A stretch of 64,000 bases of DNA from Halobacillus amylolyticus (GTDB taxonomy: Bacteria; Bacillota; Bacilli; Bacillales; Halobacillaceae). The notes beneath the pieces are model-generated. The model was not told where the DNA came from, made no database searches, and saw only the letters and a program-made list of their open reading frames with translations. Shown one piece after another: positions 1-8,700 of this stretch (its first letter is position 1; each line of letters opens with the position of its first letter). The translations under genes were made by a program, and so were the position numbers. Location of the stretch: contig NZ_CP095075.1 in the NCBI RefSeq assembly GCF_022921115.1, positions 3,050,001-3,114,000 of the forward strand, read 5' to 3'.

Positions 1-792
1 ATTGAAAAACTTAAGAAGAAACCGCAAATGGTTATTGGTACGCCGGGCAGGGTATATGAATTAATGAAGCAGAAAAAGTTGAAAGCACACGAAATGAAAA
101 CACTCGTTTTTGATGAAGCGGATCAGCTTCTTGTCCCAGAACATCAGGAGACTGTCCACAACATTGTTAAAGCAACCCTTAAAGAAAGGCAAATCCTCCT
201 TTTCTCAGCAACGTTACCAAATGAAGTAGAAACATTAGCCAATGAGTTTATGAATGATCCTGAAGTAGTTCGCGTAACGAAAGAAGTGTTAAAACCGAAT
301 GTTGAACATGTATATATTTCTACGCAAGACCGTGACAAGGTAGAAACACTTAGGAAATTAGCCCGAATGGAATCGTTTAAAGGGCTGGCATTTGTGAAAG
401 ATATTGGGAATTTAAGTGTTCAGGCAGAAAAACTTAGGTATAAAGGCTTGGAAATAGGTGTCTTGCATAGTGGTGCTAAAAAGGAAGAACGTGCCAAAGC
501 ATTGAAAAGTTTTCGTAATGGGGATTTTCCCCTGTTACTAGCAACGGATGTAGCAGCCCGAGGTTTAGATATTAAAGATATTACGCATATCGTTAATATA
601 GATACACCCAAAATTGCCTCTGAATACATTCATAGAGCTGGACGTACTGCGCGTTTAGGAGCTGCATCGGGTACGGTAATATCACTAACTAATCCAGTAG
701 AAGATAAACGTTTGAAAAAGTTTGCGAGAGACTTCAACTTCTCCCTTACAGAAAAAGAGATCTATAAAGGAAAGTTAACAAACTGTAAATAA
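1..792 (+). CDS. DEAD-box RNA helicase, C-terminal part (gene runs off the left edge)
   Basis: This is the 3' part of an ATP-dependent RNA helicase; the frame is open from base 1, so the N-terminus with the Q motif and Walker A lies outside the window. Visible superfamily 2 motifs in order are TPGR (Ib), VFDEADQ (II, the DEAD box), SATLP (III) and, in the RecA-2 domain, ATDVAARGLDI (V) and HRAGRTARLG (VI). The short tail after motif VI, without an RNA-binding extension, fits small helicases such as B. subtilis YfmL (CshC) better than CshA or DbpA, but the subfamily is a guess. Such helicases remodel RNA duplexes in ribosome assembly or mRNA decay. No clear terminator follows. Confidence 0.93.
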   Translation: MEKLKKKPQMVIGTPGRVYELMKQKKLKAHEMKTLVFDEADQLLVPEHQETVHNIVKATLKERQILLFSATLPNEVETLANEFMNDPEVVRVTKEVLKPNVEHVYISTQDRDKVETLRKLARMESFKGLAFVKDIGNLSVQAEKLRYKGLEIGVLHSGAKKEERAKALKSFRNGDFPLLLATDVAARGLDIKDITHIVNIDTPKIASEYIHRAGRTARLGAASGTVISLTNPVEDKRLKKFARDFNFSLTEKEIYKGKLTNCK

Positions 793-977
793 ACATCACT
801 ATTTTTCCAGTACAGGAATGGGTTTGATAATAATTCTTCGTTGGGAATGCAAGAAATTCCTGGTGTTTGCTAGGGAAGACTTACGATAACTATCGGCCCT
901 TGTTGCTGGATGCTAGGCATGGAATACTAATGTTAACGCTTCAAGCTGCATTAAACAAAACAAAAGGAGTGAAAGCT

Positions 978-1769
978 TTGCTTAAAAGATATTCTTTCAT
1001 TTTAGTCGCTGTTTTAGCTATCGTTTCCATTTCTTCTCCAGCAACAGCATCAGCCCAAGAGCGGGGAACTTGGAAAGTAGAACAAGTAAATACACAGTCT
1101 GCTGGAGAATGGATGACCTATATACAAGATTGGTTATCAGAACAGAACCTGGAATTCAGTGTGGAGAGATTCGAGCAGAACTTTAAGGTTCTCTTTAACC
1201 CAGAACAAATTCCAGCGGAACAACAACCAGCACAGCCTTCTCAAACACAAGAACTAGAGAAGGAGCAACCACAACCAGCTCAGCAAGAGCAACCAGTCGA
1301 GCAAGCTGCTCAGGCTCCCCAGTCAGGGCAAGAGTCTACAGAAGCATCTCAAGCACCAGCTGAGGTTGAAGCAAATGCAACATCTAATTACGAAGAAAAA
1401 GTTGTTCAGTTAGTCAATGAGGAGCGAGCAAAAGAAGGATTGGCACCTCTTGAAATGCATAATCGCCTAAGTGATCTTGCACGTATGAAATCACAAGACA
1501 TGGCAGACAAAGGATATTTCAGCCATACGTCACCAACTTATGGTTCACCTTTTGACATGATGAAGCAATATGACTTCAGCTACTCAACAGCAGGCGAGAA
1601 CATCGCGGCAGGCCAACGAACTCCACAAGAGGTAGTGGAAGGTTGGATGAACAGCCCTGGACACCGCGCAAACATTATGAATGAAAGCTTTACTCATATC
1701 GGTGTAGGTTATGTTGAAGGCGGTTCATATGGTACGTACTGGACTCAATTATTTATGACACCTAGATAA
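978..1769 (+). CDS. Secreted CAP/SCP domain protein (YkwD-like)
   Basis: Exported protein of 263 aa. The start chosen is TTG 978, 7 bases after AAAGGAGTG (962-970); it puts a signal peptide (Lys/Arg start, hydrophobic core, Ala-Ser-Ala site) at the N-terminus, whereas longer in-frame starts do not. After the signal comes a Gln/Glu/Pro/Ala-rich linker (roughly residues 80-140) that probably spans the cell wall, then a C-terminal CAP domain of about 125 aa with typical landmarks: VNEERAKEGL, the GYFSHTSP helix, TAGENIA, VVEGWMNSPGHRANIM and HIGVGY. CAP proteins of this type (YkwD, SafA-neighbour types) are extracellular and of unclear biochemical role. A strong terminator follows directly. The 185-base leader (793-977) shows no riboswitch I recognise. 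Confidence 0.9.
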   Translation: MLKRYSFILVAVLAIVSISSPATASAQERGTWKVEQVNTQSAGEWMTYIQDWLSEQNLEFSVERFEQNFKVLFNPEQIPAEQQPAQPSQTQELEKEQPQPAQQEQPVEQAAQAPQSGQESTEASQAPAEVEANATSNYEEKVVQLVNEERAKEGLAPLEMHNRLSDLARMKSQDMADKGYFSHTSPTYGSPFDMMKQYDFSYSTAGENIAAGQRTPQEVVEGWMNSPGHRANIMNESFTHIGVGYVEGGSYGTYWTQLFMTPR

Positions 1770-1782
1770 GTAAGATAGAAAA

Positions 1783-1820
1783 AGACAGGCTCTCAACTCG
1801 AGAGCCTGTCTATTATTTTG
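1783..1820 (+). terminator. Intrinsic terminator of the CAP gene
   Basis: A 12-bp perfect stem (AGACAGGCTCTC / GAGAGCCTGTCT) with a 5-base loop is followed by a T-rich tail ending at 1819. It sits 13 bases after the CAP-protein stop codon. Confidence 0.9.
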
Positions 1821-1958
1821 TTAACGTAGGAGCTTAACTGAGCAAGACTAATTATCCATCCCCTTGATGATCACGCGGAGGAAGTTCAATCGCTGAGTAC
1901 CCTGGAGAGTTAGGTGTTGGTGCATGATGTTCCTGTTTTAACCCACTCTAAACTTTAC

Positions 1959-2585
1959 TTAAATTCCCTTTATCGGGCGAACATATCCCTCGGCACTGGT
2001 GTTGTCGATTTTCTTTTCAGCTTGAACCCACTGGTGGATGAGGTATACCAATGTTAAGAGCATCGTGATAAGCCCGGCGATCATAAATCCAAGTGTCGGA
2101 GTAGATTCGTAATAGACAAAGGAGACCTGATGGTAAATGAAGAAGAGTAAGGTTGTTCCTGTAAAGTAGGCAAGCTTGTCTAAATAAGCCCTTGATTTCT
2201 GGAATGGGCACTTGAGAATTAGCGGACCCCAATAAATGATGGAGCTGAACCCGAGAATCATGAGGTGGAGAACGATTCCCCATTCGTTGGAAATCGTGTG
2301 TAATACCTCATAACTCACTAATACTCCACCAACAAACAGAGCCATGCTAGAGAGCAGCCGATTACTTCTTTTTACAAAAAATCGAAATGAGCTCCGAAAC
2401 CATAAATGGTGTTGATTTGCGTATGAAATGAGCAGAGGAGCAACTATAAAAGCGATTAAACTACGTGATGTATTTTCGATAGGTTGAACGTACAAACTGT
2501 TGAGGATTACGATACCGATAACGAAAAAACAGATAAATAAGTGAGGCAAGAATTTCCGAGTGCGAAGTGTTGAGGTTTGTCCCAT
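1959..2585 (-). CDS. Polytopic membrane protein, function unknown
   Basis: About 208 aa with six or seven hydrophobic segments separated by short basic loops, so an integral membrane protein. Two ATGs are possible: 2594 lies directly against the AAGGAG ribosome site, while 2585 lies 9 bases after it and is preferred. The helix pattern and the spacing of His and Trp recall CtaG-like (caa3 oxidase assembly) or DUF1404-type proteins, but I do not see a diagnostic motif and do not assign a family. It stands alone, divergent from the oxidoreductase at 2797. An open frame without a start codon lies just past its end (1852-1947). Confidence 0.7.
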   Translation of the reverse strand: MGQTSTLRTRKFLPHLFICFFVIGIVILNSLYVQPIENTSRSLIAFIVAPLLISYANQHHLWFRSSFRFFVKRSNRLLSSMALFVGGVLVSYEVLHTISNEWGIVLHLMILGFSSIIYWGPLILKCPFQKSRAYLDKLAYFTGTTLLFFIYHQVSFVYYESTPTLGFMIAGLITMLLTLVYLIHQWVQAEKKIDNTSAEGYVRPIKGI

Positions 2586-2796
2586 ATTTACCATCTCCTT
2601 GAAGCTTTACAGCTAGATTTCCTGCGTGGATATTTATTAAACCGATAAGAAACGGTTTTAATGATATAGGTTAGTGTGTCAACTTTTGACTTATTTAGTA
2701 GAGGAAAATAACGTTAATGAACGTATCATGTTGTTTAAACTTGATCGCCTTAAAATGTTATAATTTTAAGAAAAGTACGCAGAAAGAGGTGTTGAT

Positions 2797-3753
2797 ATGA
2801 AGTGGGGGATTTTAAGTACAGCAGCGATTGCAAAGAAAGCACTTATTCCAGCACTACAACGTGCAGAAGATGCGGAAGTTGATGCGATTGCCAGTCAAAA
2901 TGGTAAAGAAAGAGAAGTAGCAGAGGAGTTTGGTATTCCCAAGGCCTACTCCAGTTATGAGTTGCTTTTAGCTGATGAGGAAATTGAGGCTGTATACATT
3001 CCGCTTCCTAACCATTTGCACAAAGAGTGGACGATCAAAGCGGCTGAAGCAGGCAAGCATGTTTTATGTGAAAAGCCTGCTGCACTAAAAGCTCAGGACG
3101 TGGAGGACATGATCACAGCTTGTAAACAAAATCAAGTTTATTTTTTAGAAGCGTTTATGTATCAATTTCATCCCCAGCATGAGAGAGTGAAGCAATTGAT
3201 AGAAGAGGGGGCAATTGGTGACGTTGGACTTGTCCGTGCTAGCTTTTCCTTTCATTTTAATCGAGATTCTAATAATATTCGCTTAGACGTAAACAAAGGC
3301 GGTGGAGCCCTTTGGGATGTAGGTTGTTATGGTATCCATTCAGCCTTACACGTGCTGAGTCAGGAAGTGAAGAACGTTAATGCAGTTGCACACATCGATG
3401 ATAAGTTCGGGGTGGATACAACAGCAGTTGCTACGTTGATGTTAGAGGACGAAACCATTGTGCAAGTAGATTGTAGCTTTGATGGTGTGCCGCGCAATGA
3501 GTATGAGGTGATTGGCACCAAAGGCATGATCAAAGTTCATGATGCCTACCGTCCAGATAAGAAAGACCATCAGGGCATCGTTACCATTCAAACTGAAAAT
3601 GGCACAGAAGAGATGATCATTGAAGGGGATCAATATCGCCTTCAAGTGGAGACCTTTATGAATGCCATTCAACGGCAGGAATCCTTCGTTGATTATCATA
3701 GGGAGACGGTTCGTTACATTGAAGTGATGGAGGACTTGCAGCAGCTTTTGTAA
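2797..3753 (+). CDS. Gfo/Idh/MocA family NAD(P)-dependent oxidoreductase
   Basis: Protein of 318 aa. The N-terminal Rossmann fold begins with WGILSTAAIAKK (dinucleotide loop), followed by the family hallmark CEKPAA, whose Lys is catalytic in this family, and GALWDVGCYGIH in the C-terminal alpha/beta sheet domain. The closest type is the dihydrodiol/xylose dehydrogenase-like branch, which acts on sugars or small cyclic alcohols with NADP; the substrate cannot be read from sequence. An AGAGGTG ribosome site precedes ATG 2797, and a TATAAT lies about 35 bases upstream. It is followed 21 bases later by an amidase gene and is probably co-transcribed with it. Confidence 0.9.
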   Translation: MKWGILSTAAIAKKALIPALQRAEDAEVDAIASQNGKEREVAEEFGIPKAYSSYELLLADEEIEAVYIPLPNHLHKEWTIKAAEAGKHVLCEKPAALKAQDVEDMITACKQNQVYFLEAFMYQFHPQHERVKQLIEEGAIGDVGLVRASFSFHFNRDSNNIRLDVNKGGGALWDVGCYGIHSALHVLSQEVKNVNAVAHIDDKFGVDTTAVATLMLEDETIVQVDCSFDGVPRNEYEVIGTKGMIKVHDAYRPDKKDHQGIVTIQTENGTEEMIIEGDQYRLQVETFMNAIQRQESFVDYHRETVRYIEVMEDLQQLL

Positions 3754-3774
3754 ACAAAGGAGTTTTTGTTAAAA

Positions 3775-5169
3775 ATGAAAATCCCGGAATTGGCGCAGAT
3801 GGACGGATTGGATCAACTCCATCTGATAAGAAATAACCAAATAAAGGTTACAGAGATTACCGAGCACTATATTCAAGTGATCAAAGAGAAAAATCCACAG
3901 CTTAACGCGGTCGTGCACACAATGTTTCATACAAGCACGAAAGAGGATGGTGTCTTTGCAGGGATGCCCTTTTTAGTAAAAGACTTGAATGCAGTTAAAG
4001 GGGAGCCGTTGACAAGTGGTTCGAAGCTGATGGACGGGTATACGGCGGAAGTGGATGATGTGAATGTAAGACGTTTCAAACAGGCAGGACTTACGGTTAT
4101 AGGAAAAACGAATACGCCTGAGTTCGGATTTACTCCTGCGACTGAATCGACATATTTAGGATACGCGAAAAACCCTTGGAATAGGAACTACTCCCCTGGG
4201 GGATCGAGCGGGGGAGCCGCTGCTGCTGTAGCCTCTGGAATGATCCCCTTTGCCCATGCGAACGATGGGGGAGGTTCCATTCGAATTCCTGCCTCCTGCT
4301 GCGGTTTATTTGGATTAAAGCCTACCCGAGGGCGAACGCCTTTATCGCTGAGCTTCAATAGCTTATCCGTCAATCACGCTGTGACAAGGTCTGTAAGGGA
4401 TAGCGCCGCACTATTAGACGTATTAAAGGGCCCTCAGAAAACAGATTCCTTTTTCACCCCGAATGATCAAAGTTCTTTTTTAGAGCAAGCAGGGAAAGAA
4501 CCGGGGATATTGAAAATTGGTTATATGGCGGACTTTGGATCATTAATGGAAATTGACGGGGAAGTACAGAAATCGACGAAAGCTACAGCTGAGCTTTGTG
4601 AACGTCTTGGTCATCAAGTTGAACTCGCCTACCCAGATTTTGATTTGCACCGATTTATGGATGCTTTTGTAACTGTATGGGTCGTAGGGGGAGCATTGGC
4701 TGTGAAAGAAGCTGCCCGTTTAAATCGGAAAGAGATAAATGAGATGAATATGGAGCGGATCCTTTTCACCTTACATAAGAAAGGTAGTAATATGACAGCA
4801 CTGCAGTATGAAGAGGCACGACAATATCTACATACAGAAAGTGTAAAGGTACATGAATTCTTTGACAGCTATGATGTGCTTCTGCACCCCGTGAATTCGA
4901 AGCCACCACTGCCGTTAGGGCATTATAATGGAGAAGAAAAATCGGTGGATGAAATATTGGCAGTGTCCGCAGAGTATGCCCATTTAACACCTATTGCGAA
5001 TGTCACAGGCCAGCCGGCCATGAGTGTACCTCTCTATTGGGGTGAGAATAACCTTCCGATTGGCTCGCATTTTATGGGGCGTTTCGGTGATGAATCCACT
5101 TTAATTAGGCTTGCTGCACAGTTAGAAAAGGCACAGCCGTGGTGGGCAAAATATGGGGAGCTTGTTTAG
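3775..5169 (+). CDS. Amidase signature family hydrolase
   Basis: Protein of 464 aa of the amidase signature family (Ser-cisSer-Lys hydrolases that cut amide bonds; relatives include GatA and AmiE-type enzymes). Catalytic Lys is in FLVKDL, and the Gly/Ser-rich signature [19 protein letters not shown] is followed by [22 protein letters not shown], containing the cis-Ser and nucleophile Ser positions. The C-terminal region [10 protein letters not shown] is typical. There is no gatC or gatB neighbour, so it is a stand-alone amidase and not the tRNA amidotransferase. Start is uncertain: AAAGGAG (3756-3762) is 12 bases before ATG 3775 and 3 bases before TTG 3766. It overlaps the spacing of the Nudix gene downstream, suggesting an operon. 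Confidence 0.9.
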   Translation: MKIPELAQMDGLDQLHLIRNNQIKVTEITEHYIQVIKEKNPQLNAVVHTMFHTSTKEDGVFAGMPFLVKDLNAVKGEPLTSGSKLMDGYTAEVDDVNVRRFKQAGLTVIGKTNTPEFGFTPATESTYLGYAKNPWNRNYSPGGSSGGAAAAVASGMIPFAHANDGGGSIRIPASCCGLFGLKPTRGRTPLSLSFNSLSVNHAVTRSVRDSAALLDVLKGPQKTDSFFTPNDQSSFLEQAGKEPGILKIGYMADFGSLMEIDGEVQKSTKATAELCERLGHQVELAYPDFDLHRFMDAFVTVWVVGGALAVKEAARLNRKEINEMNMERILFTLHKKGSNMTALQYEEARQYLHTESVKVHEFFDSYDVLLHPVNSKPPLPLGHYNGEEKSVDEILAVSAEYAHLTPIANVTGQPAMSVPLYWGENNLPIGSHFMGRFGDESTLIRLAAQLEKAQPWWAKYGELV

Positions 5170-5182
5170 GAGGTGGACTAGG

Positions 5183-5683
5183 GTGTATAAACAAACAATT
5201 GCATTTATAACAAAAGGTGATTTATTGTTAATGCTTAACCGAAACAAAGCACCTAACCAAGGGTTGTGGAATGGTGTTGGGGGTAAAATGGAAGCTGGAG
5301 AAAGTCCAGATGAATGTATTGTACGTGAAGTTAAAGAAGAAACTGGACTTCCTGTAGACCAAATGCATTTTATCAATAAAGGCTCGGTGAGATGGGAAAT
5401 TGACGAGAAACGGTTTGGTGGTATGTACGTTTATCACGTAAAATTGCAGGGGACATACGCGCTTCAAACGCCATCAGCAAACGTTGAAGGGATCTTGGAC
5501 TGGAAAGATCAATCATGGGTACTAGATGAGCAGAACCAGGGTGTTGGAGGAATGATCCCTAGGTATCTTCCCCAAGTTCTAAAGGGAGTAGAACCGTGTG
5601 ATCATCATTTTATAATGCAAGATCAGAGAATTGCCCGATATGAGTGCCAACCTTTGTCCGTGGCGAAAAACTTTAAAATATAA
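5183..5683 (+). CDS. Nudix hydrolase
   Basis: Protein of 166 aa with a canonical Nudix box spanning about residues 35-57 (GGKMEAGES...REVKEETGL), the Mg-binding motif that hydrolyses nucleoside diphosphates linked to another group. The flanking context (GLWNGVGGKME before the box, WEIDEKRFGGMYVYHV after it) resembles 8-oxo-dGTP diphosphatases (MutT/YtkD-like), but substrate is not proven. GTG 5183 is chosen because a full AGGAGGTG site (5168-5175) lies 7 bases upstream; an in-frame ATG 5153 would sit inside the amidase gene with no ribosome site. Translation is probably coupled to the amidase, whose stop is 13 bases before. Confidence 0.88.
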   Translation: MYKQTIAFITKGDLLLMLNRNKAPNQGLWNGVGGKMEAGESPDECIVREVKEETGLPVDQMHFINKGSVRWEIDEKRFGGMYVYHVKLQGTYALQTPSANVEGILDWKDQSWVLDEQNQGVGGMIPRYLPQVLKGVEPCDHHFIMQDQRIARYECQPLSVAKNFKI

Positions 5684-5745
5684 GGCAGTAGGAGTATGAT
5701 TGGAGTGATCTATTCATATGATTGAAAAAATAAGGAGGAATTGAA

Positions 5746-5889
5746 ATGGCCTGGTTTCACACCATCCTGTCAGCTAGATTTCTATTTATTGGTTTCTTCT
5801 CCTTAACTGCATTAAGTTTACTTACCTTTCAATCTGTTGCAATGTTTCATGCAATGATCGATTTCTTTGAAGTATTCAGGAGAAAATAA
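5746..5889 (+). CDS. Small membrane protein, 47 aa
   Basis: Short ORF preceded by a perfect ribosome binding site AAGGAGGA (5731-5738) 7 bases before ATG. The product begins MAWFHTILSAR, continues with one long hydrophobic helix (about residues 12-37, rich in Phe, Leu and Ile) and ends with a short basic tail FRRK. This reads as a single-pass membrane micro-protein. It lies 62 bases after the Nudix gene and is closed by its own strong terminator. I do not recognise the family; no function is proposed. Confidence 0.7.
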   Translation: MAWFHTILSARFLFIGFFSLTALSLLTFQSVAMFHAMIDFFEVFRRK

Positions 5890-5896
5890 AACAGAA

Positions 5897-5935
5897 AGAA
5901 AAAGGATGAACCAATTGATGGTTCATCCTTTTTCT
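5897..5935 (+). terminator. Bidirectional intrinsic terminator
   Basis: AGAAAAAGGATGAACCA pairs with its complement across the loop ATTGA, giving a 17-bp stem with A-rich and T-rich flanks, 8 bases past the small membrane ORF. It could also stop transcription arriving on the minus strand from the broken methyltransferase. Confidence 0.88.
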
Positions 5936-5961
5936 CTGATAGGTAGGAATTCATCTAAATA

Positions 5962-6070
5962 TGCAATTAATGTCTGATTTCACGCAATTATCCCGTGAAA
6001 TATGCAATTAATTGATATTTGGTGCAATTATCGCATTTTATGTGCAATTATCAATGATTTCGTGCAATTC
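5962..6070. repeat. Array A of TGCAATTA repeats, 20-bp period
   Basis: Six copies of the octamer TGCAATTA (or one-base variants) start at 5962, 5983, 6003, 6023, 6043 and 6063. Spacing is 21, 20, 20, 20, 20 bp. The 12 bases between octamers vary, though they are AT-rich and often end in TTTC or TTAT. The array fills the gap between a terminator and the 3' end of the convergent methyltransferase pseudogene. Related arrays lie at 34735 and 40783. Confidence 0.85.
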
Positions 6071-6074
6071 GAAA

Positions 6075-6832
6075 TCAGTCGGCCTGACGATGAGCGGTAG
6101 CTTCAAAAGTAATCGTCCCGGTGGAATTCGTAGGATAGCTGTCAAACTGATAGTCGCTTGACAGAATGATATCCTTAAACCCAAGGCTTTGTAAAATCAG
6201 CCTGAATTCCTCCACACCATACCAACGCAGTGGAAAGCGTTCGAGTTCAGTTTGTATTAACTGACCGTTTCTCCACCTTTCATATTGACTGTAAGAGATA
6301 GAATATTGGTTAACCTTCAACAATATGATCATCTAATGTAACCATATCACCATTGTCCAACTCCCATGTTCGAGTAGAATGTTTTCCAATTGGAAATTCA
6401 GAGGGTACCATGAGATCAATGATAAGACGACCCCCAGGTTTCAAATGTCTATGGAAGTTTCGTAACGCTTGTAGAGAAAGTTCTCTTTCATAGAGTAGAA
6501 GGAACGTGCCCGTAGGAATGATGATCGCCTCGTAAGTCTCATCAGTTGCAAAGGACTCCATTTTATCTTGGAAGAGAGTAGGTTGAAGTCTTCTCTGTTC
6601 ACAGTTGGTTCGGCATATTTCGATCATATCAGCGGAAAGATCGAACCCGTCGACATCTAATCCTTCTTCAAGTAAAGGAATGAGCATCCTGCCAGTTCCT
6701 GATGCAGGTTCTAGGATCTTGCCTTGTACGGATGCTAATCGCTTTTTGTAAAATTCGATATCACCAAAAGAGTGGCCAATTGGCTTCTAGGTTGTACACT
6801 TCTGAAGATAATTCACTGTAAAAACTAGTCAT
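6075..6832 (-). pseudogene. SAM-dependent methyltransferase, disrupted by two frameshifts
   Basis: A class I methyltransferase is spread over three frames. It starts at ATG 6832 with GGAGGATAAC upstream, reads MTSFYSELSSEVYNL, then shifts frame near 6785. The next part (6310-about 6780) holds PIGHSFGDIEFYKKRL, the SAM-binding loop LEPASGTGRM, the acidic end of strand 2 (VDGFDLSADM) and LKPGGRLIIDL. A second shift near 6318 (GAAGGTTAAC where GAAGTTAAC would restore VEVNQYS) leads to the last part ending at 6075 with RWYGVEEF. All parts together would make a normal protein of about 250 aa. Either a decayed gene or base-calling errors. The start is 3 bases past the hydrolase stop, so the two were co-translated. 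Confidence 0.85.
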
Positions 6833-6835
6833 ATG

Positions 6836-7597
6836 TTATCCTCCATTTGCAAATGTTAAAAGCCAGTCTGAGGCAGTTTGTTGAACCACGTCCAGATGGT
6901 CAATAAAGCTATGTTCGGCCCCGTTAATGACCTTCAATTTGGAGCTTTCAGGAAGCCACTTCATACCTTGCTTCGTAATCGGCATTAGAGTTCCTTCTTC
7001 CCCTTGATCTCCATGAATAAGGAGAGTAGGGCAGGTGACGTTCGACAACAGCTGCTCTTGATCACATCGTTCAAAATCCTTCAGCATTTCTTCGGTGATG
7101 AGCATATTGTTTCGGTAAGGACCATTCACTTCTACTGTAAAAGTACCAGTTCTTGCTAACTCTTTTAGCTGTTCTTGATTAAATATGTCTGGCCAATGAT
7201 AGTTTACAGGTCCCGTGCCGGCCCCCGTTAAAATCATTGTTCTCACATATCGATGGTTAAATGCTTCCAGGCACACCCGTGCTCCTAAACTGTGCCCATA
7301 CAGAATAATGTCCTCATAACCTGACTCAATCGCATAATGCATAGCCGGAGTTAAGTCATCGACCTCATTGGCTAATGTAAGCGGACTGTCTTCGCTCTCG
7401 CCACAACCACCAAAGTCAAACCGTAATACACTAAGGCCGAGTTGGTGAAAGGCAGAGGCAAACAAGCCAAAGCGACCGCGCGAGGAGCGGTTAGAGAGAA
7501 AACCGTGGCACATAATAATAACCGATGTTCCTTTGTTGCTATGTAAATCGCCAACTAAGGTTAAATCCCTACTGTTAGAAAAAGTAACACGTTTCAC
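6836..7597 (-). CDS. Alpha/beta hydrolase (serine aminopeptidase/esterase-like)
   Basis: Protein of 253 aa with the alpha/beta hydrolase order: oxyanion region MCHGFLSNRSS, DFGGCGES, nucleophile elbow GHSLGARV (Ser of GxSxG), acidic LIHGDQGEEG and terminal His in AEHSFIDH. Members act on esters or short peptides in the cytoplasm; no substrate can be assigned. The start is GTG 7597, 9 bases after AAAGGAGGC. The next gene downstream, the broken methyltransferase, begins 3 bases after its stop, and the nucleotidyltransferase ends 20 bases upstream, so these three minus-strand genes are one operon. Confidence 0.88.
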   Translation of the reverse strand: MKRVTFSNSRDLTLVGDLHSNKGTSVIIMCHGFLSNRSSRGRFGLFASAFHQLGLSVLRFDFGGCGESEDSPLTLANEVDDLTPAMHYAIESGYEDIILYGHSLGARVCLEAFNHRYVRTMILTGAGTGPVNYHWPDIFNQEQLKELARTGTFTVEVNGPYRNNMLITEEMLKDFERCDQEQLLSNVTCPTLLIHGDQGEEGTLMPITKQGMKWLPESSKLKVINGAEHSFIDHLDVVQQTASDWLLTFANGG

Positions 7598-7617
7598 CTA
7601 GAAAATGCCTCCTTTCA

Positions 7618-8577
7618 TTAGTCAATTGCACAATGAGAATAGTGAATAAGTTCCCCCGTTAGCATATGTAACTGTTGAATATTTGCTTTTGACAACTGCT
7701 GGAAGCCTAAATCTAGTAAGCTATTTTGAACATCTTGAGGACAGGAATCAAGAAACTCTTCTATTAACCTGTTGTCAGTCTCCTTAAAGAACAACCACAA
7801 AGCTTCGCCATAGGCTATCCAGGCAAGATGGGTGTCTTGAGATTGGTACCTTTTTGCTTTGTTAACAAAAATAGAATCCTGGTGTGGAGAGAGGTCAAAG
7901 GAGAGAGTTTTTTTCCGATTTCTTAGATAGTGTCGGAAATTACTGATGTTATTGATAATGGCCTCTGTATTCGGCAAGGATGTAAATGGTGAATGGGTCA
8001 AAAAAGATTGAAGGTGTTCTGTATGTTTTTCTTGAATAAAAGGAATGACTGCACCAGTGGATAACGTGCCCTGCTCCAAATAGGAATACAGGAGGGCTGC
8101 CTCGGCCCAAGCTCCAAGAGAAGCTTGGGTTGCTGTCGTGGGATAGCCTGCTTTTAGCATTTTATCCGCATAAGATTGCCGTTCATTGACTATATTTGTA
8201 ACGATTTTAATTAGCTTTCTTTTTCCTTCTGGAGAATAGAGGAAAGCCTTTGCCTGATTCTGCAAGTGATAAAGCCTGTCATCGTTATCCTTTATGATGT
8301 ATAATTCGTCGAGATAACGATGGCCCCATGGATCTTCAAGGAATTCGTCGATAGAAGGTCGTTTAGAGATTGGATAAAGGTCTACTTGTAGCATCTTATT
8401 TCGATAGGATTCGTTACTAGAAGTCTCTGCATCGATTCCGCTTGAATAAATGCTTAAGTCTAGATCACTATATTGATCATCATCACCCCGTGCTACTGAA
8501 CCGGTGACAAATGCATAGTCCGCACCCATTCCTTGCGATTCCTCAACAAAGCACTTAGCAACCTCTATTAAATCCAT
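7618..8577 (-). CDS. Nucleotidyltransferase-fold protein
   Basis: About 319 aa. The N-terminal domain carries the minimal nucleotidyltransferase pattern GSVARGDDDQYSDLDLSIY (G-S plus the metal-binding D-x-D), followed by a helical C-terminal region with no recognised motif. This resembles the aminoglycoside/streptomycin adenylyltransferase-like or LinB-like group, but the target is unknown. ATG 8577 is preferred, with GGAG 11 bases upstream; an ATG at 8622 has no ribosome site. A second protein with the same N-terminal motif lies at 20468, so this genome carries divergent paralogues. Confidence 0.78.
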   Translation of the reverse strand: MDLIEVAKCFVEESQGMGADYAFVTGSVARGDDDQYSDLDLSIYSSGIDAETSSNESYRNKMLQVDLYPISKRPSIDEFLEDPWGHRYLDELYIIKDNDDRLYHLQNQAKAFLYSPEGKRKLIKIVTNIVNERQSYADKMLKAGYPTTATQASLGAWAEAALLYSYLEQGTLSTGAVIPFIQEKHTEHLQSFLTHSPFTSLPNTEAIINNISNFRHYLRNRKKTLSFDLSPHQDSIFVNKAKRYQSQDTHLAWIAYGEALWLFFKETDNRLIEEFLDSCPQDVQNSLLDLGFQQLSKANIQQLHMLTGELIHYSHCAID

Positions 8578-8670
8578 ATAAGCTAATCTCCATTCATATT
8601 TTGAAATCGTTACGATCATCATAACATTACCATTCTGCCAATTGGTACCTAAGTCCCTTTAAGAATATGC

Positions 8671-8699
8671 AAAACGGAAGCCCTGTCAAACAGGCTCCC
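8671..8699 (-). terminator. Terminator of the response regulator gene
   Basis: On the minus strand, GGGAGCCTGT, loop, ACAGGGCTTCC, then a short T-run (8671-8675 read as AAAAC on plus). It starts directly after the response regulator stop codon. Confidence 0.7.
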
Positions 8700-8700
8700 G

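Noticed and set aside
793..977. Possible cyclic-di-AMP or guanidine riboswitch in the leader of the CAP-protein gene
   Set aside because: Short stretches such as GCTAGGGA recall riboswitch blocks, but the required order of conserved blocks and a terminator are missing.
4188..4373. Antisense frames inside amidase, cstA, aldehyde dehydrogenase and others
   Set aside because: They have no ribosome sites, no homology-like motifs and lie opposite well-supported genes.
5962..6070. CRISPR array
   Set aside because: Repeat core is only 8 bp with 12-bp variable parts and no cas genes; far below the 21-40 bp repeats and 25-45 bp spacers of CRISPR.
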